6,109 nt of DNA, taken from the NCBI GenBank assembly GCA_029259675.1, contig JAJDES010000199.1, positions 1 through 6,109 on the forward strand, in the 5' to 3' direction. The DNA is from Planctomycetota bacterium (GTDB lineage Bacteria > Planctomycetota > UBA1135 > GCA-002686595). This document shows positions 1-5,746 of the stretch, one piece after another (within the stretch, counting starts at the first letter, position 1; each line of letters begins with the position of its first letter). The notes below the pieces were generated by a model. The model searched no databases. It was not told the DNA's origin and saw nothing but the letters and a program-made list of their open reading frames with translations. A program made the translations under genes and the position numbers.

Positions 1-438
1 CGACTGACCCTGCGCAGCAACGGCTTTCCCGGCATTTATGAGCTCTTGAACCAAGGCGCCGACCAACACCGAGTCTGGGTTGTCGAGGCCTTGGAGAGCT
101 TGGCAGCTGCTCAATTCGGCGCCCCCGTGAACGGCAAGAGCCACGCAATCGAGGCTGCCGAAGCCCCGGACTTCGGGGGCCTGTTGCCCGATGGCCCGGC
201 CCCCATGGGGCCCTACGTTTATGCCTACAGGGATCAGCCGGCCCTGCGCGCCATTCATTGCCGCTGCACACCGACCTTGGCCGGCAACATTCGCCGGCCC
301 TTCGAGTACGAATTGCGCAGCATCGATCAACTCGATGGAGTCATTTCAAAAAGCGAATCAGCGACCGCTTGGCTGATGGCGCAATTCGGACCCGGCGACG
401 CCATTGCGCACAGTTTGCGTTTGCCGGCGAAGTTCTAA
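1..438 (+). CDS. 3' end of an unrecognised protein gene (partial)
   Basis: An open frame runs from the first base of the window to a TAA stop at 436-438, so this is the C-terminal 145 residues of a gene that begins outside. Codon choice looks like real coding sequence, with many GCC, GGC, CTG and TTG codons and mostly G or C in third position. An internal TTG at 46 could serve as a start, but the frame is already open upstream and the codon use is the same on both sides. The fragment has a Pro/Gly-rich middle (P-D-G-P-A-P-M-G-P-Y), then an I-H-C-R-C-T-P segment and an acidic/aromatic F-E-Y-E-L-R-S-I-D stretch. It has no transmembrane segment. I do not recognise the family and assign no function. 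It converges on priA with only 30 bases between the two stops. Confidence 0.7.
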   Translation, partial: RLTLRSNGFPGIYELLNQGADQHRVWVVEALESLAAAQFGAPVNGKSHAIEAAEAPDFGGLLPDGPAPMGPYVYAYRDQPALRAIHCRCTPTLAGNIRRPFEYELRSIDQLDGVISKSESATAWLMAQFGPGDAIAHSLRLPAKF

Positions 439-468
439 CTCATCGCGCGACGCCGGCTCGCTCGGCTT

Positions 469-2898
469 CTAAAGCAACGAAACCGGGTCTACATCGACCG
501 CAAGTCGCGGACGCGTGGACTTCTCGGCGAAATCAATCATTCGTTCGCGCGCGAGGGCGAGGGTGCTTGAGTCCGTACACTTGACCAGGATGTGGCGGCG
601 ATGGCGCCCGCGCAAATAGGCGAAAGGCGCTGGAACGGGCCCCAAAAGGGCCATGCCTTCTATCGGCGGGTCGGCGCTCAAGCACTCCACCAAGGCTCGG
701 CAGGCATCCAATATGCGCTCTTCTTCCGCATCCTCGAATAGGCCGCGAATCAAGCGACCGAAGGGCGGGTAGCCCAATTCCATTCGATTCTCCAACTCGT
801 GCTTCGCAAAGCCTTCGAAGTCGTGGTCACCGGCGAGGCGAATGGAGAAGCGCTCGGGACATTGGGTCTGAACCAGCACACGCCCGGCACGATCCCCCCG
901 ACCGGCGCGGCCGGAAACTTGCTCGATCAACTGATAGGTGCGTTCATCCGCGCGGAAATCGGGCAAGTGCAAACTGGTGTCGGCGGAAATGATTCCGACC
1001 AGGGTCACACCGGGGAAATCCAGCCCCTTGGCGATCATCTGCGTTCCGACCAAAACGTCGACCTCACGTTTCCGAAAGGCCTCCAAACTCGTTTCGTAAT
1101 CCTCGCGACGCAACATCGTGTCCGAATCCATGCGCCGCACGCGCACATTCGGAAAGAGTTTCTGCAGCACGCCTTCGACCCGCTCGCTACCCGCGCCCAA
1201 CATGCGCAAACCCGGTCGCGTGCAGGTAGGGCAATTCTTCGACAATTCGCGCTCGTCGCAACAAAGGTGGCAAACCAAGCGCTTGATCCTGCGGTGATAA
1301 CTCAAGCTGGCGTCGCACTGCCCGCAACGCACCGTTTCGCCGCAGCCCTGGCACCACAACACGGGCGTGTATCCACGGCGGTTGAGAAATAAGATTGCTT
1401 GCTCTTGCTTCCCGAGCACCTCCTCCAGAGCCAAGCGCAGCGGACGCGAAAAGATCTCTCCGCCCTCGCCCTGGCCCGTCACCGGTTGGATGCGCATGTC
1501 CACGATTTCCACCGGCGGCAATTGTGATCCGCCAATGCGCTCGGGCAGGTTCAGCAAGCGCATGCCGCCGCTGCGCGCCGCTTGCCAGGTTTCCAGCGCC
1601 GGAGTCGCCGAGCCCAAGACACACACGGCCCCGGTCACTTCCGCTCGCCTGCGCGCCACGTCGCGGGCGTGGTAGCGCGGCGTGCTGCCCTGCTTGAAAG
1701 AGGGTTCGTGTTCCTCATCGACAACGATCACGCCCAAGTTCGCAATCGGCGCAAAAACCGCCGAGCGCGCACCGACCACCACGCGCGCGTCTCCCGAGCG
1801 CAACCTTGACCACATGCGCAGGCGCTGGGAATCGGTCATGCGACTGTGCAACACGGCGATTTCGTCGAAGCGCGACCGAAACCAACTCACGGTTTGCGGC
1901 GTGAGCGCAATTTCGGGCACCAGCACGATTGCCCCGCGGCCCAACTCCAGCGCGCGCTCGATCACGCGCAAGTAGACTTCAGTCTTGCCGCTGCCGGTCA
2001 CGCCGCGCAGCAAGAAGGTGGCATGCTTGCCCTCCTCCAGAGGCCCCGCAACGGAACGAAGCGCCCACTCTTGGCTGGTGGTCAGCTGCTCCGGACGGGT
2101 TCGACCCGACGCTTCGGAGGACAGCAGATCCTCGGGTTGGGCCAGGGCGCGCTCCAGCTCCACCAATCCCTTGCGCACCAAACTGGTGGCCGGCGCATCC
2201 GATAGGTTGGTTTTGCGCAGGATGTCGCGCATTTCCACAGGCCCGCCCAGTTCGATCAGCGTGCGCAGCAGGCGGTGCTGTTTGGGATGCTTCTTGGCCA
2301 AGTCCTCAATCCGCTCGGGATCGATGCCAGGCACAGCACACAGCATGCGCACGCGGCGAGCTTCGCTTTCGCGCTTGAGCGGCGCCGGCAGGACCGCGGC
2401 CAGGGCCTGGCCCCAGGAACATGCGTACTCATCAGCCATCCAACGCGTCAGCTCGAGCAAGCCCTCGTCCACCACAGGTTCACGTTCAAGAACGCGCGCA
2501 AGATTGCGCACGCGATTGATGTTCACCTTCGTTTCTTTCGAAACGCGCACCACCACGCCGACTTCACGCTTTTGGCCGAAGGGCACGGCCACGCGCACAC
2601 CCGCTTGAACCGCATCTTTGCAGTCATCGGGCACGCCGTACGTGAAGGCACCGCGCACGGGCCGGTTCAGGGCCACGTCCACAAAGAGTGTCGGTCGCGG
2701 GCCTTTGCCGGTCCGGGGGCGATTGGCGGAATTGGACCTGCGCGAGTCCGTGCTGCCCGCCCTTCGAACAGGCTTGGCCTTCGCGGCCGCCTTGGCTCGT
2801 TTGGCCGCTTCCTCATCCGCGCCCAACTCAGCGAATAGAAAGGGCGAGTCGGATGGCTGCGACTTGGGTTGCCCGGATTTGGATTCCTTCTCCGACAT
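469..2898 (-). CDS. priA: Primosomal protein N' (PriA), replication-restart DNA helicase
   Basis: PriA is a superfamily 2, 3'-to-5' DNA helicase that recognises abandoned forks and starts reloading of the replicative helicase. The 809-residue product carries the full set of motifs. The N-terminal 3'-DNA-end-binding domain begins near residue 70 (V-A-L-N-R-P-V-R-G-A-F-T-Y). Walker A is G-V-T-G-S-G-K-T-E at 299-307, motif II is D-E-E-H at 394-397 and motif III is G-S-A-T-P at 429-433. The zinc-binding insert has eight expected Cys at 516, 519, 525, 528, 543, 546, 556 and 559. G-T-Q-M-I-A-K-G lies at 618-625 and Q-V-S-G-R-A-G-R-G at 660-668. E. coli PriA has 732 residues; the excess here is mainly an Ala/Lys/Ser-rich leader of about 70 residues before the conserved core. 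The ATG at 2898 lies 14 bases after the MazG-like stop. No Shine-Dalgarno sequence is visible before it, so the exact start is less certain than the identity. It is the last gene of the minus-strand run. Confidence 0.97.
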   Translation of the reverse strand: MSEKESKSGQPKSQPSDSPFLFAELGADEEAAKRAKAAAKAKPVRRAGSTDSRRSNSANRPRTGKGPRPTLFVDVALNRPVRGAFTYGVPDDCKDAVQAGVRVAVPFGQKREVGVVVRVSKETKVNINRVRNLARVLEREPVVDEGLLELTRWMADEYACSWGQALAAVLPAPLKRESEARRVRMLCAVPGIDPERIEDLAKKHPKQHRLLRTLIELGGPVEMRDILRKTNLSDAPATSLVRKGLVELERALAQPEDLLSSEASGRTRPEQLTTSQEWALRSVAGPLEEGKHATFLLRGVTGSGKTEVYLRVIERALELGRGAIVLVPEIALTPQTVSWFRSRFDEIAVLHSRMTDSQRLRMWSRLRSGDARVVVGARSAVFAPIANLGVIVVDEEHEPSFKQGSTPRYHARDVARRRAEVTGAVCVLGSATPALETWQAARSGGMRLLNLPERIGGSQLPPVEIVDMRIQPVTGQGEGGEIFSRPLRLALEEVLGKQEQAILFLNRRGYTPVLWCQGCGETVRCGQCDASLSYHRRIKRLVCHLCCDERELSKNCPTCTRPGLRMLGAGSERVEGVLQKLFPNVRVRRMDSDTMLRREDYETSLEAFRKREVDVLVGTQMIAKGLDFPGVTLVGIISADTSLHLPDFRADERTYQLIEQVSGRAGRGDRAGRVLVQTQCPERFSIRLAGDHDFEGFAKHELENRMELGYPPFGRLIRGLFEDAEEERILDACRALVECLSADPPIEGMALLGPVPAPFAYLRGRHRRHILVKCTDSSTLALARERMIDFAEKSTRPRLAVDVDPVSLL

Positions 2899-2912
2899 TG
2901 GAGGCTGCGGGG

Positions 2913-3197
2913 CTAGGCGCAGGAACAGGGCACGGATTCACAGCGGGGACAACCCTTGGCGTATTTTGCGCGCGCGGCATCTTCCAAGTCGATTCCGGAC
3001 ATGGAAGCCAGGGTCGAGAGCCAGGCCAGGACATCGGCGAATTCCCCCGCCAGCTCATCCTTTTGGTCCCTGCGCAACGCGCGCGTCAGTTCGCCGACTT
3101 CTTCACAAAACCACATGTGGGTTCCGGCCAAGCCTCGCTTTGAATCGCGCTCAAAGTAGATCTTTTCGATCAGGGCTTGAAAGTCTTTTAGTTCCAC
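2913..3197 (-). CDS. MazG-like nucleotide pyrophosphohydrolase with C-terminal Cys cluster
   Basis: This small 94-residue all-alpha protein is of the MazG-like type. Such enzymes hydrolyse nucleoside triphosphates to monophosphates and pyrophosphate with Mg2+; the substrate cannot be read from the sequence. The metal-binding signature is clear: F-C-E-E-V-G-E-L, with E32, E33 and E36, followed by E-F-A-D, with E52 and D55. The tail ends C-P-R-C-E-S-V-P-C-S-C-A, four Cys (83, 86, 91, 93) that could bind one zinc or iron. I chose the GTG at 3197 because AGAGGG lies six bases upstream and family similarity begins there (E-L-K-D-F-Q-A-L-I). The frame stays open to a TTG at 3284 that overlaps the upstream stop, but those 29 extra codons look unlike the family and lack a well-placed ribosome site. 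The gene sits 83 bases after the phosphatase-like gene and 14 before priA. One MazG domain is expected to work as a dimer or tetramer (family knowledge). Identity as MazG-like is fairly firm; the cellular role is unknown. Confidence 0.85.
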   Translation of the reverse strand: MELKDFQALIEKIYFERDSKRGLAGTHMWFCEEVGELTRALRRDQKDELAGEFADVLAWLSTLASMSGIDLEDAARAKYAKGCPRCESVPCSCA

Positions 3198-3203
3198 AGG
3201 GTT

Positions 3204-3209
3204 CCCTCT
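3204..3209 (-). promoter_or_regulatory. Ribosome binding site of the MazG-like gene
   Basis: On the minus strand this reads AGAGGG and is separated by six bases from the GTG at 3195-3197. It decides the start in favour of GTG over the in-frame TTG at 3284. Confidence 0.7.
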
Positions 3210-3280
3210 TTGGTGCAGTTCGGATCGATGCGTTGGCGCGGTTATGAAGTGGCTGCCGGCAGAGCTTGCCGCGCAGTGGA

Positions 3281-4654
3281 TCAAGCCTCGCGCAGGAGGG
3301 TTACCAAGGAAACATCGATTGTCGCCTCTTCGCTCTCTGCGTAATTCAGCAGTGAATGGCGCAGCTCGCGCAAGAATTTAGTTGTCGGCAATTGCGCATG
3401 TCGCAACACGAGCGAGTAAAAGGCCTTCTCACCCAATTCATCTCCGGCGGGATTGGTCAGACCCAAGGGCGCGCTGTTGGCCATCAATAGGCGATCGCCG
3501 GCACCCATGTTCACCGTCGTGGATTCCAAACTGCGCTCAAACACCGCACCCTTGCCGATACCGAGTGCCAAACCTTCGGGGTGAATCAAATGCAGTTTGC
3601 GATCGGATGCCGAATAGCGCAGAAGCGGCACTTTGTGGCCGGCGGAGGCCACTTCCAAGCTGCCGGTGCGCGGATCGAGCAAGGCGTATAGGGCCGTGAC
3701 AAACATGCCGCGGCGCAGATCTGTCGCCAATTCGCGATTGATTTGCTTGAGCGTTTCGACGACGGGCTCACCGCGCAACAGCGCAGCGCGCATGCAAGAA
3801 CGGGCGGTAGCCCCGACCAGGGCAGCCGGAATGCCCTCGCCGCTGACATCGCAAACGAGCAGACCCACGCGACCGTCTTCCAAGTTTATAAACTCGTGGA
3901 AATCGCCTCCAAAGTGGGCCGAGGACATGTGCGAAGCGCCCAGATCGAAACCGTCGATCAGCGGCGTCGTTTGGGGCAAAAGCGCTTCGTGAACCCCTCC
4001 GGCGAGTTCCATTTCGTGTTGCCGAATGGACAACTCCAACTGCGCATCCTGAGCCTCCTCAAGCTCGTGGGTCATGCGATCAATGGAGCGCGCCAGCAAT
4101 TCAATCTCACCGCCTCCGCTCGCGCGGGTGCGATGGCGAAAATCCCCTTTGCTGATCTGCCGAATGTCGTGAACGATGTTCACGATCGGTTTCGAAACTT
4201 GATTGGCTACCCAAAGGGCCACGACGGCTCCGACAAAAACCACGCCGACCATCAGCGCCACAATCACGCGCAAAAATGCTCCCGCTCCGCCCTCTTCCTC
4301 GGCCGGAATGAGCAGCTCGCTCAGCTCGCCCTTCTCCGAGCGCAATTGATACAGCGTGCCCTCGCGCTTCTGCTCGTCGCCCATCATCACCGAGTGAATC
4401 ATCACACCGGTGCGGTGTCGCCGAGCCTTCTTGCTGCGCTGCTGAAAGGGAATCGGGGGATCGGCCTGTAGGTTCTGGAGCGCGCTGCTGACACTGGAGT
4501 CGCGAGCCGCATCTGTGATCCGAACCGAGGAGCGGTAGAGCGAGAAGCCGGCCACACACATCACAATCGACAACGCCGCTGTCATCGACAGCGCGAAGCG
4601 TGGCATCAGGCCCATGCCCGATATGCGCAGGTCGGCGTCTCTTGATCGTGCCAT
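3281..4654 (-). CDS. Membrane-anchored HAMP-PP2C (RsbU/SpoIIE-type) phosphatase-like signalling protein
   Basis: The 457-residue protein has a short basic N-terminus, a membrane segment at about 18-40, an extracytoplasmic part of about 86 residues, a second membrane segment at about 127-151, and a HAMP linker at about 150-203 (S-K-P-I-V, then I-S-K-G-D-F). A helical connector follows, then a SpoIIE/RsbU PP2C domain at about 225-456. Proteins of this layout usually dephosphorylate STAS-domain anti-sigma antagonists in partner-switching pathways. Expected landmarks are present: L-L-P at 225-227, G-G-D-F at 249-252 with D251, V-C-D-V-S-G-E-G with D269, A-G-H at 338-340, and I-D-V-S-L-V with D447. 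The usual Y-T-D-G-V-T-E turn instead reads A-N-S-A-P-L-G at 392-398, which replaces the expected metal-binding Asp with S394. Activity is therefore uncertain: it may be a weakened enzyme or a pseudophosphatase. The ATG lies four bases after the pgpA stop with no good ribosome site, so coupling is likely, and starts at Met14 or Met17 are possible. No partner gene is adjacent. Confidence 0.9.
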   Translation of the reverse strand: MARSRDADLRISGMGLMPRFALSMTAALSIVMCVAGFSLYRSSVRITDAARDSSVSSALQNLQADPPIPFQQRSKKARRHRTGVMIHSVMMGDEQKREGTLYQLRSEKGELSELLIPAEEEGGAGAFLRVIVALMVGVVFVGAVVALWVANQVSKPIVNIVHDIRQISKGDFRHRTRASGGGEIELLARSIDRMTHELEEAQDAQLELSIRQHEMELAGGVHEALLPQTTPLIDGFDLGASHMSSAHFGGDFHEFINLEDGRVGLLVCDVSGEGIPAALVGATARSCMRAALLRGEPVVETLKQINRELATDLRRGMFVTALYALLDPRTGSLEVASAGHKVPLLRYSASDRKLHLIHPEGLALGIGKGAVFERSLESTTVNMGAGDRLLMANSAPLGLTNPAGDELGEKAFYSLVLRHAQLPTTKFLRELRHSLLNYAESEEATIDVSLVTLLREA

Positions 4655-4658
4655 TAGG

Positions 4659-5141
4659 TCAACTCGCGATCCAAATGCTGGGATCCCCGCTAACTGCCCT
4701 GAGGACAGCCATCACCGCCAACCCATATAGGCCCGCAATGACGTCATCCAAGAGGATGCCATCTCCGCCCGGGATACGCTCGAAGCGTCGAATGGGGGGC
4801 GGCTTGAAGATGTCAAAAAAGCGAAAGACGATGAAGCCCACGCACAGGGTCAAAAGACTGGGGCCCTGCAACCAGAGAATGGTCACGAGGTACCCAATCA
4901 CTTCATCCAGTACAAAGAAGCCCGGGTCCTTGCCTCCCGCGCGCTCCTCAGACCAGGGCGCCAAGCTGCGCCCCACCCAATAGAGGATTAAGCACAGCAG
5001 GGTCACCCATAGGGCAAACCAATTCGTGCTCGCCAGGGCCCATGCCGCCAATACACCGCCCAGGGTTCCGAAAGTTCCCGGCGCCACCGGCGCGCAGCCC
5101 AGGAAGCCGCAAGTGACAATGCCCAGCCTCAGCCGGTTCAT
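4659..5141 (-). CDS. pgpA: Phosphatidylglycerophosphatase A
   Basis: PgpA removes the phosphate from phosphatidylglycerophosphate to give phosphatidylglycerol at the inner membrane. The product has 160 residues (E. coli PgpA has 172). It shows the family blocks in order: A-P-G-T-F-G-T-L-G-G near 20-29, F-V-L-D-E-V-I-G with D79 and E80, F-R-F-F-D-I-F-K-P-P-P-I-R at about 106-118, and G-G-D-G-I-L-L-D-D-V-I-A-G at about 125-137 with D132 and D133. These conserved acidic residues are the likely metal and catalytic site. About four hydrophobic stretches (roughly 25-37, 41-60, 82-106 and 134-150) fit an integral membrane protein. The ATG at 5141 is preceded by AGGAGG and overlaps the pgsA stop as ATGA. 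The frame remains open to 5315, but that extension lies inside pgsA and is not family-like. Its neighbour pgsA makes its substrate, which strengthens the call. Confidence 0.95.
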   Translation of the reverse strand: MNRLRLGIVTCGFLGCAPVAPGTFGTLGGVLAAWALASTNWFALWVTLLCLILYWVGRSLAPWSEERAGGKDPGFFVLDEVIGYLVTILWLQGPSLLTLCVGFIVFRFFDIFKPPPIRRFERIPGGDGILLDDVIAGLYGLAVMAVLRAVSGDPSIWIAS

Positions 5142-5746
5142 CGCGCCTCCTGGGCGAGGATGTTCCTCATTTTGAAGACGTAGGAGGTTCCCGAGCCGAC
5201 AGAGGTAATCAAGGTGCCCCAAACGCAAACATGGGCCGCTTTGTCCAGGAGGTCCGCCAGCACTTCGGGCCAGGGGAAAGCAAAGTACCCCAGCACCATG
5301 GCGATGGCGGTGCATTGCACGACCATCTTCATCTTGCCGAACCAGTCGGCCGGAAATTCGCGACCGAGACTCTCGACGTACCCGCGCAAGCCCGTCACCA
5401 GGAATTCACGCGCCAGGACGACGACAACGATCCAAGCGGGAAACCAAGGCCGTGACCAGGGCAACACAGCCAAGAAGATCATCGTGCCCAGCACGAGCAC
5501 CTTATCTACGAAGGGGTCGGCAATGCGTCCAAAGGCGGTCACGACGTTGCCGCGCCGGGCCAGGTAGCCGTCGAGGAAGTCCGTCAGAGCCGTAAGCAAG
5601 AACAGCCAAAAGCAGAGCTGCATCAGCCATCGCGTCGTTTCCATGGGTTCGGGCCACGAAAGCGAAAACAACACAAACAGCAGCAGCGAACCCACGAAGC
5701 GAATGGCCGTAATGCGATTGGGCCAATAGGTGAAAATCCCGCTCAA
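5138..5746 (-). CDS. pgsA: Phosphatidylglycerophosphate synthase (CDP-diacylglycerol-glycerol-3-phosphate 3-phosphatidyltransferase)
   Basis: PgsA transfers a phosphatidyl group from CDP-diacylglycerol to glycerol-3-phosphate, the committed step toward phosphatidylglycerol and cardiolipin. The 202-residue protein (E. coli 182) contains the complete CDP-alcohol phosphotransferase motif D-x2-D-G-x2-A-R-x8-G-x3-D-x3-D at residues 56-81, with D56, D59, D77 and D81 all present. R-E-F-L-V-T-G-L-R near 113-121 and F-G-K-M-K at 136-140 fit PgsA better than phosphatidylserine synthases. The protein is strongly hydrophobic, with about six membrane segments. The start is a TTG at 5746, supported by GGGAGG six bases upstream and by a typical N-terminus (W-P-N-R-I-T-A-I-R). 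The TTG overlaps the rimO TGA stop as TTGA, and the pgsA stop overlaps the pgpA ATG, so all three appear translationally coupled. Confidence 0.96.
   Translation of the reverse strand: MSGIFTYWPNRITAIRFVGSLLLFVLFSLSWPEPMETTRWLMQLCFWLFLLTALTDFLDGYLARRGNVVTAFGRIADPFVDKVLVLGTMIFLAVLPWSRPWFPAWIVVVVLAREFLVTGLRGYVESLGREFPADWFGKMKMVVQCTAIAMVLGYFAFPWPEVLADLLDKAAHVCVWGTLITSVGSGTSYVFKMRNILAQEAR
5146..5151 (-). promoter_or_regulatory. Ribosome binding site of pgpA
   Basis: On the minus strand this reads AGGAGG, four bases before the ATG at 5139-5141. It lies inside the last codons of pgsA and supports the short pgpA start over the longer open frame. Confidence 0.75.

Noticed and set aside
452..474. Possible bidirectional terminator between the two convergent genes (GCCG...CGGC, then TTCT)
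   Set aside because: The stem is only four base pairs with a seven-base loop and no real T run on either strand.
1985..2608. A 207-codon plus-strand open frame, and several other plus-strand frames, opposite priA
   Set aside because: The Arg/Ser/Pro-rich translations without motifs are shadows of the priA codons, and priA motifs cover the whole region.
3257..3271. Hairpin CGGCA/TGCCG between the phosphatase-like and MazG-like genes
   Set aside because: It is five base pairs with no U tract on the transcribed strand, too weak to call an intrinsic terminator or regulatory element.
3198..3284. Upstream extension of the MazG-like gene to a TTG overlapping the previous stop (TTGA)
   Set aside because: The 29 added residues do not resemble the family. 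The nearest GAGG lies only one base from the TTG, while the GTG at 3197 has a well-spaced AGAGGG.
3743..4471. A 242-codon plus-strand open frame opposite the HAMP-PP2C gene
   Set aside because: It is antisense to a gene with clear domain motifs. Its translation is rich in His, Gln and Arg with no recognisable domain, as expected for a shadow frame in GC-rich DNA.
5142..5315. N-terminal extension of pgpA through the end of pgsA
   Set aside because: The added residues are a His/Arg/Gly/Pro-rich shadow of pgsA. The ATG at 5141 has AGGAGG in front and fits the length of the family.
5143..5746. pgsA as another CDP-alcohol phosphotransferase, such as phosphatidylserine or cardiolipin synthase
   Set aside because: The R-E-F-L-V-T-G-L-R and F-G-K-M-K blocks and the adjacent pgpA favour phosphatidylglycerophosphate synthase.
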